From an uncultured Bacilli bacterium (lineage in GTDB: Bacteria > Bacillota_I > Bacilli_A > RF39 > UBA660), in NCBI GenBank assembly GCA_947627145.1, contig CANQUW010000001.1, forward strand, positions 1 through 41,176: a stretch of DNA of 41,176 nt, written 5' to 3'. The notes under the pieces were generated by a model, which saw only the letters and a list, made by a program, of their open reading frames with translations, was not told the origin of the DNA and ran no database searches. Shown in pieces: positions 24,099 through 32,993 of the stretch. The stretch's first letter is position 1, and every line of letters starts with the position of its first letter. The position numbers were made by a program, and so were the translations under genes.

Positions 24099-26167
24099 TA
24101 TTTTTCCTTTATAATATTTTTACTACAATAATATGTTAATAAGAAATATCCTCCGTAAATGATAACTATAAATATAGAGGTCATTATGATGGATGGTAGT
24201 AATTCGTTATTTCCAAATACTTCTAAGAATTTTACTGCAAAAATTATACCAAATATAGAATGTATTATAGCAAGGAACATAGGTAGTAAAAAGAATATTC
24301 CAATTTGAGTAAATAATGCTTTATTAATTAGTTTTTCATCTGTACCTATTTTTCTTAAGACAGAAAATTTTTCTTTGTTATCACTTGACTCTCTTAATTC
24401 TTTTAAAGCAATTATTGCGGCACTTGATATTAAAAATATTATTCCTAGATAAAGACCTATAAATGTTACCATTGCTGAAAGTCCTACTGTTGCTTCTTTT
24501 ATCGCAAGTTTAGTATTACCACTTGGTAAGAGATAAATATCTTTCTTTTCATCTTGATCTAGTTTATTTATATTATCTTCTATATTTCTTATTTCTTTTT
24601 TATCTTTTGTTTTGTAATTTCCTATTAAATAATTTTCATAAATATAAGATTCATCTACTACATCATCACTTACTAAAAATATTCCTGTATTAATATGTTG
24701 ACTAGACATTTCTAAAAATCCATCTTTACATTTTTTATATTTTGATTTTAGAGTGTGTCCAAAAAGAGTTATTTCCTGATTATTTTTTAAAGCTTTATTT
24801 CTAATATTTATCATAGAACTAAAATCCGCAATTAATATATATTCATTTTCTTTTAGAGAATACTTTTTAATTTTATATAGTTCTGCGAGTTTATTATAGT
24901 CACTTATTTTCATTATATATTCTTCTGTATCATAATTTAAAAATGGGAAACTTTTTTTAATTTCATCTAGACTACTACCTAGAGTATTATTCATTGTTAA
25001 GTCTTTTGTTGTATAAACATTTATATCTATATATTCACGTAAATATTTTGTAATATCAAAATTAAATAATTCAAACTTTTCAATTACGTTATAGGAAGAG
25101 TTATTTATTTGATTGTCATTATAACCATATTTTCTAAAACTATCATAGTGGTTTTGCATATTTATATAAGTCGATAATTCTATATCTGCAGGAGATAATT
25201 TTTTTATATTTGCATTCATTGAGTTTTTTACTGTAAGACATGATGATAATAGACATATTGTTATAAATAACATTAAACATATAATAGTAGTTGATATTAC
25301 CGTTGTATTTATTTTACTTATAAATTGTCTTATTATAAAACTATTTAGTTTTTTATAATAAAATTTTTTCATACTCATAGTAAGTTTTATAATTAATCCT
25401 GATAAAGAGTAAAATATTAAGAATGTAGATATTACTCCTATTATTATTGGTTTTATAATATTTGTTACTTCATTTAGATTTTTAAACCCCACTGTTACTA
25501 AGTAGTATGCGTATGAAAGTAAGACTACAGCAATGATAAAAATAATACTACAAATAATAGGATTTTTTAGTTTGATTTTTTCTATTTTTTTAGATGAGTT
25601 TAATAGGTCAATAAGCTTACATTTACTTATACTAATTGTGTTAAAGATCATTACTATTAAATACATAACTGTAAAATAAATAATAGTTTTTAGACATGCA
25701 CTTTTAGAAAATATAAATGTAAATTTAGTTAGATTTGCTTCAAACATGTTTGCGACTAAAAGACTCATGGCTTGAGATAATATTACTCCAAGTATTAGAC
25801 CCATAAAAAGTGAAAGTATTCCAATGAATAGTGTTTCTAAAAATAATATCATAGATATTTTTCTTTTACTCATACCTAAAGTTAGATATATTCCAAATTC
25901 TTTGTTTCTTCTTTTTATTAAAAATCTTGATGCATATATAATTAGAAAACCTAAAATGAATGAAACAAATATACTTACACTAGAAAGCATAGTCATCAAA
26001 AGATCAATTAGTTCTGTAGTTGATGATGATACATTCATTAAAACTGTTTGACTTTCTAAGGCATTAAATACATAAAATATAGAAACACCAAGTATTAGAG
26101 TAAAGAAGTAGATGGCATAATCTTTAATACTTTTTTTAACATTTTTTAAAGATATTTTATAAAGCAT
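24098..26167 (-). CDS. BceB-type ABC transporter permease (FtsX family)
   Basis: A 689-residue permease with ten predicted helices. Four lie in the first 300 residues, with an FtsX domain (about 55-180, YASRFLIKRRNKEFGIYLTLGMSKRKI). A large extracellular domain spans about 315-560, then comes a C-terminal FtsX domain (SSAAIIALKELRESSDNKEKFSVLRKIGT). This single-chain architecture with a roughly 200-residue ectodomain is that of BceB/VraG peptide-antibiotic detoxification transporters. The start overlaps the ATPase gene by 11 bases. Ligand not predictable; bacitracin or lantibiotic-like peptides are the family norm. Confidence 0.88.
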   Translation of the reverse strand: MLYKISLKNVKKSIKDYAIYFFTLILGVSIFYVFNALESQTVLMNVSSSTTELIDLLMTMLSSVSIFVSFILGFLIIYASRFLIKRRNKEFGIYLTLGMSKRKISMILFLETLFIGILSLFMGLILGVILSQAMSLLVANMFEANLTKFTFIFSKSACLKTIIYFTVMYLIVMIFNTISISKCKLIDLLNSSKKIEKIKLKNPIICSIIFIIAVVLLSYAYYLVTVGFKNLNEVTNIIKPIIIGVISTFLIFYSLSGLIIKLTMSMKKFYYKKLNSFIIRQFISKINTTVISTTIICLMLFITICLLSSCLTVKNSMNANIKKLSPADIELSTYINMQNHYDSFRKYGYNDNQINNSSYNVIEKFELFNFDITKYLREYIDINVYTTKDLTMNNTLGSSLDEIKKSFPFLNYDTEEYIMKISDYNKLAELYKIKKYSLKENEYILIADFSSMINIRNKALKNNQEITLFGHTLKSKYKKCKDGFLEMSSQHINTGIFLVSDDVVDESYIYENYLIGNYKTKDKKEIRNIEDNINKLDQDEKKDIYLLPSGNTKLAIKEATVGLSAMVTFIGLYLGIIFLISSAAIIALKELRESSDNKEKFSVLRKIGTDEKLINKALFTQIGIFFLLPMFLAIIHSIFGIIFAVKFLEVFGNNELLPSIIMTSIFIVIIYGGYFLLTYYCSKNIIKEK

Positions 26168-26924
26168 TATTTAAATCTCCACCTAATAATGTTACTACAT
26201 CGATTATACTTTCAAAAAATTCTTTTCTTGTGTTGTCTCCTTTATTTAACTCTTTAAAAATTTTACCATCTTTTATAAATATTACTCTATCTGCATAACT
26301 TGCGGAAAATGCATCATGAGTAACCATAAGTATTGTTGCATTTAAATTTTTATTTAAATAGTTAAAACTTTCAAGTAGCATTTTTGATGACTTTGAGTCT
26401 AGAGCACCTGTTGGTTCATCTGCTAATACTAGGGATGGATTTGTAATTATCGCACGACATGATGCAACACGCTGTTTTTGTCCTCCACTCATTTGATATG
26501 GATATTTTTTTAAGATGTTTTTAATATCAAGTTTTTCTGCAACTTTCTTTACTTTTGTATCAATTTCTTTGGCATTTATGTTTTGAATAGATAATGCAAG
26601 GGCAATATTTTCATAGGCAGTTAGAGTATCAAGTAAATTAAAATCTTGAAATATAAAACCTAACTCTTCTCTTCTAAATTTATTTAATTCATTACCCTTC
26701 AATTTAGTTACATCTACTCCATTTACATAGATATGTCCTGATGTTGGTTTATCAATTGTAGATATTACATTTAAAAGTGTAGTTTTACCTGAACCAGATG
26801 CACCCATAAAACAGACAAATTCTCCTTTTTCAACTTCAAAAGATAAATTGTCAATTGCTTTTGTTAAAGATGAACGACTACCATAATATTTTTCTATACG
26901 TTCAACTTTTAAAATATTTTCCAT
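26157..26924 (-). CDS. BceA-type ABC transporter ATP-binding protein
   Basis: A 255-residue ATPase of the MacB/LolD/BceA clade. Walker A is GASGSGKTT (41-49), the Q-loop FIFQDFN is near 90, the signature [10 protein letters not shown] is at 145-154 and Walker B with the catalytic Glu is LVLADEP (165-171). The H-loop is [13 protein letters not shown]. It pairs with the downstream permease, whose gene it overlaps. AAAGGAG precedes the ATG, and an operator-like repeat lies 70-86 bases upstream. The C-terminal extension of about 25 residues is common in BceA proteins. Confidence 0.92.
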   Translation of the reverse strand: MENILKVERIEKYYGSRSSLTKAIDNLSFEVEKGEFVCFMGASGSGKTTLLNVISTIDKPTSGHIYVNGVDVTKLKGNELNKFRREELGFIFQDFNLLDTLTAYENIALALSIQNINAKEIDTKVKKVAEKLDIKNILKKYPYQMSGGQKQRVASCRAIITNPSLVLADEPTGALDSKSSKMLLESFNYLNKNLNATILMVTHDAFSASYADRVIFIKDGKIFKELNKGDNTRKEFFESIIDVVTLLGGDLNNAL

Positions 26925-26994
26925 AATATTTCTCCTTTCAGTACTAATTAAATCATAAAATATTTATTTAGTCGTTTCTTTAACATTAATAAAC

Positions 26995-27010
26995 ATTACA
27001 ATTTTGTAAT
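26995..27010 (-). promoter_or_regulatory. Response-regulator operator candidate upstream of the ABC genes
   Basis: ATTAC-N6-GTAAT with spacer AATTTT. The 14-base core TTACAATTTTGTAA is identical to the centre of the palindrome at 28731-28756 ahead of the regulator. A weak -10 (TATGAT) lies downstream, as expected for an activated promoter. Confidence 0.6.
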
Positions 27011-27011
27011 A

Positions 27012-28028
27012 TTATTTTAAAACATCATAATACTTATTTTTAGCAAATGTTATATATACTTTTGTATATTTATTTTTTATAGATTCTATTTCTATTTTAT
27101 GTCCTAGTTTTTTACATAATTTCTTAGCAATATATAATCCCATACCAGTTGATTTATTTTTATCTCTTCCATTACTACCTGTAAAAGTTTTATTAAATAC
27201 ATATTTTATATCAGTTTTAGGTATACCTATTCCATTATCTTCTATTATTAAAACAGTTTTATCTTTATAATCTTTTATATAAATTTTTATATAAGAATCT
27301 TTATCTTTTTTATATTTAATACTATTATTTATAATTTGATTTATAATAAACTCTAACCATTTAGAATCTGTATATACTTTATAATTTATATTTGATGTGG
27401 AAAACTCTATATTATTCATTAATAAATCATCCATATTATGTATTCCTACATTTTTTATTATTTTAGATAAATCTACTTCTTTAATATAATAATCTACTTC
27501 TGCGTTTTCACTTCTAACATAGTAAAGTACTTGCTCTAGATAGTTCTCTAATATTTTTAATTCTTTTCTTACTTTAATATCAATATCTTTTTTATTATTT
27601 GCAAAAGTTAAAACTAAACTTGAAAGTGGTACTTTAACCTCATGAATCCACATTTCAATATATTCTTTAAAGTCTTTTAATTTTTCTTCTTTTATATTTA
27701 CATATTCACTCATAGATTTATTTATTTCATATAAGGCTTGATATAAAATTTTGCCTTCATAAAACTCTGGGTTGTTTAATGTTTCTAAAACTAAATAAGC
27801 TTTATCTAATTTTTCTATATTTGAAAGTAAATTAGTATAAAAATTTTTCTTTCTTAGATAATCTATTATAAAAATAATAATATAAGTTATAAATAAAATT
27901 ATAGTAATAGCAATTATTAAAGATTTATCTGTTTTAAATGCTAGTAAAAGTAGGATTATAATTATATATGTAAAACTCGAAATGATAATAGAATAAATTT
28001 TATCTTTTATATAATATTTTAGCTTCAT
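27012..28028 (-). CDS. BceS-type intramembrane-sensing histidine kinase
   Basis: A 338-residue sensor kinase. Two transmembrane helices (about 12-31 and 36-57) are joined by only a few residues, so it has no extracellular sensor domain, the mark of intramembrane-sensing kinases that read the transporter's state. The H-box is MWIHEVKVPLSSL (His129). The N-box is IINQIINNSIKY, and the G-boxes are IEDNGIGIP and GSNGRDKNKSTGMGLYIAKKL. Its start overlaps the regulator stop (ATGA). It phosphorylates the upstream-encoded regulator. Confidence 0.9.
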   Translation of the reverse strand: MKLKYYIKDKIYSIIISSFTYIIIILLLLAFKTDKSLIIAITIILFITYIIIFIIDYLRKKNFYTNLLSNIEKLDKAYLVLETLNNPEFYEGKILYQALYEINKSMSEYVNIKEEKLKDFKEYIEMWIHEVKVPLSSLVLTFANNKKDIDIKVRKELKILENYLEQVLYYVRSENAEVDYYIKEVDLSKIIKNVGIHNMDDLLMNNIEFSTSNINYKVYTDSKWLEFIINQIINNSIKYKKDKDSYIKIYIKDYKDKTVLIIEDNGIGIPKTDIKYVFNKTFTGSNGRDKNKSTGMGLYIAKKLCKKLGHKIEIESIKNKYTKVYITFAKNKYYDVLK

Positions 28029-28687
28029 AACAAAATATAGCCCTGTCCTTTTCTTGTATCAATAATATCTTCATATCCTACTTCTTTTAGTTTTTTTCTA
28101 AGTCTACTTATATTTACTGTTAGAGCATTATCATTTATAAATTCATCATTATCCCAAAGTTCCGTCATTAACTCATCTCTAGTTACTATTTTATTTTTGT
28201 GTGATAGTAGATTACAAAAAATAATCATTTCATTTTTAGTTAGAATAATCTCTTTATCTCCTTTTTTAATTACACCTTTACTTGTATTTATTTTTAAATC
28301 TTTATAATATAAAATATTACTTTTATTATTTATTCTTTTTAAGACTGCTCCTATTCTTAAAAGTAAAATGTTGGGATTATACGGCTTTGTTATATAGTCA
28401 TCTGCGCCTAAAGAGATAGATAGTGCTTCATCTGTTGTTGATGATTTACTTGTAACCATGATGACTGCAGTATCTTTTTCTTTTCTTAAATTTTGTAAAA
28501 TTAATTCTCCACTCGTATATGGAATATTTATATCTAAAAGTATTAAGTCTGGAGATATTTTATTTATTTCTTCTAAAGCATTTTTAAAATCTTGCAAGAT
28601 AAAAACTTTATAAGAATTATTTTCTAAAAGTTCTTTTAATTCATTACAAGTTGTTATATCGTCTTCTATTATCATTATTTTTTCCAT
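28025..28687 (-). CDS. BceR-type OmpR-family response regulator
   Basis: A 220-residue two-domain regulator. The receiver (1-115) has acidic residues IIEDD (8-10), the phospho-acceptor Asp52 (LLDINIP), Thr near 77-79 and Lys in YITKPYNPN. The C-terminal winged helix (about 128-220) has ILTKNEMIIFCNLL and VNISRLRKKLKEVGYEDIIDTRKGQGYIL. It should bind the TTAC-N6-GTAA sites at its own promoter and ahead of the ABC genes. It is the first gene of the five-gene resistance-type operon. Confidence 0.92.
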   Translation of the reverse strand: MEKIMIIEDDITTCNELKELLENNSYKVFILQDFKNALEEINKISPDLILLDINIPYTSGELILQNLRKEKDTAVIMVTSKSSTTDEALSISLGADDYITKPYNPNILLLRIGAVLKRINNKSNILYYKDLKINTSKGVIKKGDKEIILTKNEMIIFCNLLSHKNKIVTRDELMTELWDNDEFINDNALTVNISRLRKKLKEVGYEDIIDTRKGQGYILL

Positions 28688-28707
28688 AACAACACCTACT
28701 TATTTTT

Positions 28708-28736
28708 ATTATATCATTAAAATATTAGTTTTAATC
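28708..28736 (-). promoter_or_regulatory. Promoter of the response regulator operon
   Basis: GATTAA (28736-28731), 17-base spacer, TATAAT (28713-28708) with extended -10 TGA. The -35 lies within the left arm of the palindrome, so regulator binding would act on it directly. Confidence 0.6.
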
Positions 28737-28756
28737 TTACAATTTTGTAAGATTAA
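28731..28756. promoter_or_regulatory. Long palindrome in the regulator/NUDIX divergent gap
   Basis: Ten-base perfect arms TTAATCTTAC and GTAAGATTAA flank AATTTT. The core matches the site upstream of the ABC ATPase gene. It lies between the divergent -35 elements of the regulator operon and the NUDIX gene. Confidence 0.7.
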
Positions 28757-28764
28757 TTTTTGTT

Positions 28765-28793
28765 TTTACAAAGTAAAATATATGTGATAATAT
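28765..28793 (+). promoter_or_regulatory. Promoter of the NUDIX gene
   Basis: TTTACA (28765-28770), 17-base spacer, TAATAT (28788-28793) with extended -10 TGA, 26 bases before the ATG. Confidence 0.6.
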
Positions 28794-28819
28794 TATATAT
28801 AAATAAAGGAGAAAAGAAT

Positions 28820-29245
28820 ATGAAAAAAAGAGTTAGTTCTAGAGGTATTATAATAAAAGATGATTCTATTCTTACTATTTTTAGAAGAAAGAGAAAAGAA
28901 GATGGTACTTTTAAAGAATATTATACTATTCCTGGTGGTGGTCTTGAAGATGGTGAAAACTTAGGAGAAAATATTATTCGTGAAATTAAAGAAGAACTTA
29001 ATGTTAATATACGAATACTTGGTTATTTAGGTAAGGAAGAAAGAGATAAAACAATAGATAATTATTTTCACGTAGAAATAATAGATGGAGATTTAAAACT
29101 TAGTGGCGAAGAGAAAGACAGAATGAGTGATGATAATTATTATGAAATAAGATATGTAAAATTAGATAATTTAAAAAATATCGATATTTTTGGTATCGAT
29201 ATGATTGAGAATGCTATTTGTAAAAAGTATATAAAATTAAATTGA
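28820..29245 (+). CDS. NUDIX hydrolase
   Basis: A 141-residue NUDIX protein. The Nudix box is GGGLEDGENLGENIIREIKEEL (near residues 39-60), with the full G-x5-E-x7-REUxEE pattern. It hydrolyses a nucleoside diphosphate linked to another moiety; the RRKRKEDGTFKEYYTIP stretch resembles MutT/ADP-ribose-type members. AAGGAG lies nine bases before the ATG at 28820; an upstream in-frame ATG at 28760 falls inside the promoter and is rejected. It is divergent from the Bce-type operon, and one palindrome may regulate both. Confidence 0.88.
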   Translation: MKKRVSSRGIIIKDDSILTIFRRKRKEDGTFKEYYTIPGGGLEDGENLGENIIREIKEELNVNIRILGYLGKEERDKTIDNYFHVEIIDGDLKLSGEEKDRMSDDNYYEIRYVKLDNLKNIDIFGIDMIENAICKKYIKLN

Positions 29246-29259
29246 TTATTTGTTATAAA

Positions 29260-29733
29260 TCAGATTAATAATAAAAAGCATAACCCAAAAACAATTGCTA
29301 TCACTACTATAGCAAAGAGAAAGACTTTACCTGCAACTTTGAAAAAATTCTCTCCTAGCAGTATAACAAAAAGCATTGAAATTAGAAATAAAATTATGTT
29401 TTGAAATATTACAAGAAATATAATAAAACAAATAAGTGTCGCAATAACTTTAACATGTACTTTTTGAAAATTTTCATCATTAGTATTATAATTGTTAGTA
29501 CTATTATTTATATTATTATTGATACTAGTATTTTTATTATTTAATTCTTTTTTTATATCTTCTTTATCAGAAGTATTACTTATTTTATTTTCTTCTCTTT
29601 TTTTGTTTTTATCATTTACTACATTAATTGAATTATTATTTTTGTAAACTGAACCGTTAGTACTATTAATAATTTCATTATGAAAACGAATTCTCTCATC
29701 ATAATCTAAATTTTTTTCATTATCATCTTTCAT
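29260..29733 (-). CDS. Asn-rich membrane protein of unknown function
   Basis: A 157-residue protein. Residues 1-90 are hydrophilic and disordered, rich in Asn, Lys, Glu and Ser (for example TSINNNINNSTNNYNTNDEN). Residues about 93-157 are almost entirely hydrophobic and form two to three membrane helices. No family is recognised. Its start overlaps the Lgt-like gene by 11 bases, so it is the last gene of the radical SAM operon and likely acts with it at the membrane. No clear terminator follows. Confidence 0.65.
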   Translation of the reverse strand: MKDDNEKNLDYDERIRFHNEIINSTNGSVYKNNNSINVVNDKNKKREENKISNTSDKEDIKKELNNKNTSINNNINNSTNNYNTNDENFQKVHVKVIATLICFIIFLVIFQNIILFLISMLFVILLGENFFKVAGKVFLFAIVVIAIVFGLCFLLLI

Positions 29734-30496
29734 ATTTATTACTCCTTTTCATTTGAATATACATAAATATTATTCCCATTAAACATATTACTTGATATAT
29801 ACTTAAAAACAAAATATTTTTATTTGTATCTCTTATGAATTCAATTAGGAATCTAAAAGTAAAATAATATAAAACTAATTGTTTAAATAAGATTCCTGAT
29901 ATTAAGTTTTTATCATGTCTTTGTTTATATAAAAAATATATAAATAAGATAAGGCAAAAAGCACTTTCAATTAATTGAGTTGGTATTCTATTTACTCCAT
30001 CTCCAAAATCAATACCAATTGGCAAATTAGTTTCTATACCATAACAACATCCTGTTAGAAAACATCCAATTCTTCCTATAGCCATTCCAAGAGCAACTGC
30101 TGGGGCGATGTCATTACCACAATGAAAGTCTTCTATCTTTTTTATTTTTTTAATTACTCTAATTCCTATATATCCACCAACAAGTCCACCTACAATGGAT
30201 TTGCCAGTAAAAATAAAATATTTAAAATATTCAGGATGTTTTATTAAGATACTAAAGTTTTCAAAAAACACTAAAACTTTAGATCCTATTAATCCACCGA
30301 TAAGTGCAGACATAACAATTAAATAAGAATATCCACTTTTTATTTTTTTATTGCGAGTAATAGAGATGTAGAACCATGCTATTCCTACTAATAAACCTAA
30401 TAATACAAAAAATGAATATGTAGAAATCTTTAAATTTCCAAAAGTAAAATTAGTAATTATACCATAACCTTTTGGAACGTAATGATTATCTAACAT
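29723..30496 (-). CDS. Lgt-like (prolipoprotein diacylglyceryl transferase family) membrane protein
   Basis: A 257-residue, seven-helix protein of the Lgt fold: GKSIVGGLVGGYIG (98-111), GRIGCFLTGCCYG (141-153), RIPTQLIES (170-178) and YYFTFRFLIEFIRD (210-223). Canonical Lgt reads GRxGNFxNxE at the second block. Here the equivalents of E. coli Asn146 and Glu151 are Cys145 and Cys150, while the arginines (Arg142, Arg215) and Glu219 are kept. The phosphatidylglycerol-binding frame may thus remain while the chemistry or acceptor differs. It overlaps both neighbours by 11 bases in the radical SAM operon. It is either a divergent Lgt or a paralogue with a new acceptor. Confidence 0.8.
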   Translation of the reverse strand: MLDNHYVPKGYGIITNFTFGNLKISTYSFFVLLGLLVGIAWFYISITRNKKIKSGYSYLIVMSALIGGLIGSKVLVFFENFSILIKHPEYFKYFIFTGKSIVGGLVGGYIGIRVIKKIKKIEDFHCGNDIAPAVALGMAIGRIGCFLTGCCYGIETNLPIGIDFGDGVNRIPTQLIESAFCLILFIYFLYKQRHDKNLISGILFKQLVLYYFTFRFLIEFIRDTNKNILFLSIYQVICLMGIIFMYIQMKRSNKYER

Positions 30497-30968
30497 TACA
30501 TTGTCCTCCTCTTATTCTTTTACCTAAGTTACAACAATTCTTACCTAAGACTAGACATTCATATAATTTTTGAGCAGAACAATATCCAAAAGCAGCAATT
30601 GTTTGTAGGAAAGTTAAAATCCCAATAAATATGTATCCTACTATATCTATTTTAAATACATATAGAAATAAAATGGCGATTACACAAAATGTAGATCCTA
30701 CAAAATGAGAGAATCTAATACTATTAACATTTAATATATCAGTTTCTGCAGTTTTATCTCTATTAAATAAAACATTATATAAAACTATTAATGGTGCACG
30801 TTTTACAGTTAGTACTCCTGATGAAAACATTATGATAAGTGGAATAAATATAAACCATTTGATTCCAAAGAAACATAATATTGAAGTTATCCAAAACAAA
30901 ATACAAATTGTCCATCTACAAAATGCAAAGGCTTTTTTTGGTACAGTTGCCATTCTTATATTATTCAT
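30486..30968 (-). CDS. DUF4395-like membrane protein
   Basis: A 160-residue protein with four hydrophobic segments. The pattern LTVKRAPLIVLYNVLF, then NSIRFSHFVGSTFCVIAILFLY and the C-terminal FGYCSAQKLYECLVLG resembles DUF4395, whose members end in a GxCxxCxLY-type motif. Extra cysteines follow (NCCNLGKRIRGGQC), giving a cysteine-rich tail that could bind metal or form disulphides. The function of the family is unknown. It is tightly placed between the methyltransferase and the Lgt-like gene. Confidence 0.55.
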   Translation of the reverse strand: MNNIRMATVPKKAFAFCRWTICILFWITSILCFFGIKWFIFIPLIIMFSSGVLTVKRAPLIVLYNVLFNRDKTAETDILNVNSIRFSHFVGSTFCVIAILFLYVFKIDIVGYIFIGILTFLQTIAAFGYCSAQKLYECLVLGKNCCNLGKRIRGGQCNVR

Positions 30969-30978
30969 AACTACTTTC

Positions 30979-31596
30979 CTACTTTCTTTTTATTAATTTT
31001 GGAAAAAACATTCCTACTTTATTTTGATAATCTTTATAATCTTTAAATACTAGTATTAATTCTTTTTCTTCTTGACGTGCTCTATAAGTCATAAATGGAA
31101 TAAATATAATTGTATTTAATATAATTACTAAATAATTTTGATACAGAATACCTACTGCATAAATCATCCAAATAATTGATGCATATAAAGGATGTCTTAC
31201 GATACTATAAACTCCTTTAGTTATTAGAGTATGATCTTTATAAATAACTACGTTGTTTCCCCAGTTATGTCCTAGATAAAATCTACCTAAAAGATTAAAT
31301 GTTATTCCTATTATATATATTAATAAGGCAAATATATTTAAAATAGTATTATGAAAATTAAAAGTTCCTATTTTAAATAATGTAACTATTGCACATACTA
31401 GAAAGAATGCTGACATACTGGCTGTTTCTACAATTGACTTTACTTCTTTTTTCTTTTGTTCTTCTTGTTTTTTAGCATCTCTAAAATTTATAAAGACTCT
31501 CATGTATATAAGTGTTATACCAGTTGCAACAATTAAATTAATAATTGTCATTTCAAGCCCTAGTTTTTCTATTGACATTTGAAATAAATCTTTCAT
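30979..31596 (-). CDS. Isoprenylcysteine carboxyl methyltransferase (ICMT)-family membrane protein
   Basis: A 205-residue protein with about five membrane helices. The C-terminal SAM-binding signature of the ICMT/PEMT family is present: LITKGVYSIVRHPLYAS (near 125-141) and RARQEEKELILVFKDYKDYQNKVGMFFP (near 171-198). Bacterial members methylate or otherwise modify lipids and small membrane substrates; true prenylcysteine proteins are not expected. Its ATG overlaps the stop of the radical SAM gene (ATGA), so the two are translationally coupled. The substrate is unknown and is likely a lipid in this context. Confidence 0.85.
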   Translation of the reverse strand: MKDLFQMSIEKLGLEMTIINLIVATGITLIYMRVFINFRDAKKQEEQKKKEVKSIVETASMSAFFLVCAIVTLFKIGTFNFHNTILNIFALLIYIIGITFNLLGRFYLGHNWGNNVVIYKDHTLITKGVYSIVRHPLYASIIWMIYAVGILYQNYLVIILNTIIFIPFMTYRARQEEKELILVFKDYKDYQNKVGMFFPKLIKRK

Positions 31597-32960
31597 TTTT
31601 TATACCTATCTCTATAAATCATATTGTATGAAGAAAATGGAATTCTTTTTAAATCTTCAGTAATTATATGAACACATTCTTTTTGCATAGATTTCATATC
31701 AAAATTATATTTATCTATAAATGATGAAATTGTAATTCTAAAAGTATTATTACTAACATATTCACTTCTTTTTTCTATATCCCAACTCATAAAATCTTTA
31801 GGTACAAATTTTTTGAAGTCTTTTAAGAAGTGAAGTGGATTACAACAACATCCAAATATTATATCTTTACCATTAGTTAGAGCATCTTCTATTTTAAAGG
31901 TAAAAGTATTATTGATATATGGTAAATATTTTTTAATATTGTTTGCTCTTGTAATTGGGATGAAACCATCTTTTGTTTTATAAAGATATGTTAATGACAC
32001 TCTTTCTACATTACATGGAAGTGGAACAAAGTCTTCTTTTACTAGCATCTTCTTTGTTTGTTTTTCTATTAATTTTATAACATTTGTTAGTGTTACTCTA
32101 TTTTTTCTATCTATATCTTTTGTTTGTCTTCCAAAGAATGCTACTGGTTGAATATTTACTCCTCTTACATTTTTAGTATCTAATCCATAAGAAATAACCT
32201 TTCCAATTTCGCTATCATTTAAATCTCTTTCAACAGTCATTACTAAAGTTACTGGAATATTATATTTATTTAAATTTTCTATAGCTTTTTCTTTTATTTC
32301 TTTTAAGTTTCTTCCTCTAATTTCATTATAAGTTTTATCATCAAAAGAATCAAATTGTAAATATATTTCAAAACCGCCTTTGAACTTACTTAATTTTTTT
32401 ACGAAATCTTCATCTTCTGCAAGTCTAATACCATTTGTGTTTAACATTACATATTGGAATTTTTCTCGTGCAAGTTTTATAACTTCTATTACGTCTTTGT
32501 GAAGAGTCGGTTCCCCACCACTAATTTGTAATACTTCTCCTTTTCCACCCTCAGCATCTGCGGCAAAGTCAATCATTTTCTTAATTGTTTTTATATCTAA
32601 ATCTTGACCTTTACCACTACTGGCATAACAAGTATTACAACACATATTACATTTATTAGTAATTTCTATTAGTCCAATACAACTATGTTGATCATGATTT
32701 GGACAAAGTCCACAGTCATATGGACAACCATTTTTTATTTCAGTTTGTGTTTTACTACTTGTTCCTGGTTTATCGTATTTTCTTTTATTTTTATAATATT
32801 CTATATCATCTTCTAAAAGTTCTAACTGTTCTCCGTGTTTAGGACAATTTTTTAAAATATAAACTTTTTCATCTTTAAAAATTATTTTGGCTGGTATTAC
32901 CTTTTCACATTCATTACAAAGACTATTTGTAAATTCATAATATACATAATCTCTATTCAT
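31593..32960 (-). CDS. Radical SAM enzyme, COG1964/Tes-like
   Basis: A 455-residue radical SAM protein. The N-terminal metal-binding region has Cys15/Cys18 (SLCNEC) and Cys39 (NCPKHG), then CPYDCGLCPNH (Cys79, 83, 86) and Cys94. The radical SAM cluster motif is CNMCCNTC (Cys104, 108, 111), followed by SGGEPTLH near 143 and LNTNGIRLA. A C-terminal GCCCNPLHFLKDF probably binds another cluster. This layout matches the uncharacterised COG1964 group, which includes archaeal tetraether lipid synthase (Tes), an enzyme that joins lipid tails. With an Lgt-like and an ICMT-like enzyme beside it, a lipid substrate is plausible but unproven. Confidence 0.82.
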   Translation of the reverse strand: MNRDYVYYEFTNSLCNECEKVIPAKIIFKDEKVYILKNCPKHGEQLELLEDDIEYYKNKRKYDKPGTSSKTQTEIKNGCPYDCGLCPNHDQHSCIGLIEITNKCNMCCNTCYASSGKGQDLDIKTIKKMIDFAADAEGGKGEVLQISGGEPTLHKDVIEVIKLAREKFQYVMLNTNGIRLAEDEDFVKKLSKFKGGFEIYLQFDSFDDKTYNEIRGRNLKEIKEKAIENLNKYNIPVTLVMTVERDLNDSEIGKVISYGLDTKNVRGVNIQPVAFFGRQTKDIDRKNRVTLTNVIKLIEKQTKKMLVKEDFVPLPCNVERVSLTYLYKTKDGFIPITRANNIKKYLPYINNTFTFKIEDALTNGKDIIFGCCCNPLHFLKDFKKFVPKDFMSWDIEKRSEYVSNNTFRITISSFIDKYNFDMKSMQKECVHIITEDLKRIPFSSYNMIYRDRYKK

Positions 32961-32993
32961 ACTATCATCACTTCTTTCTCTTTAATTATTTTA

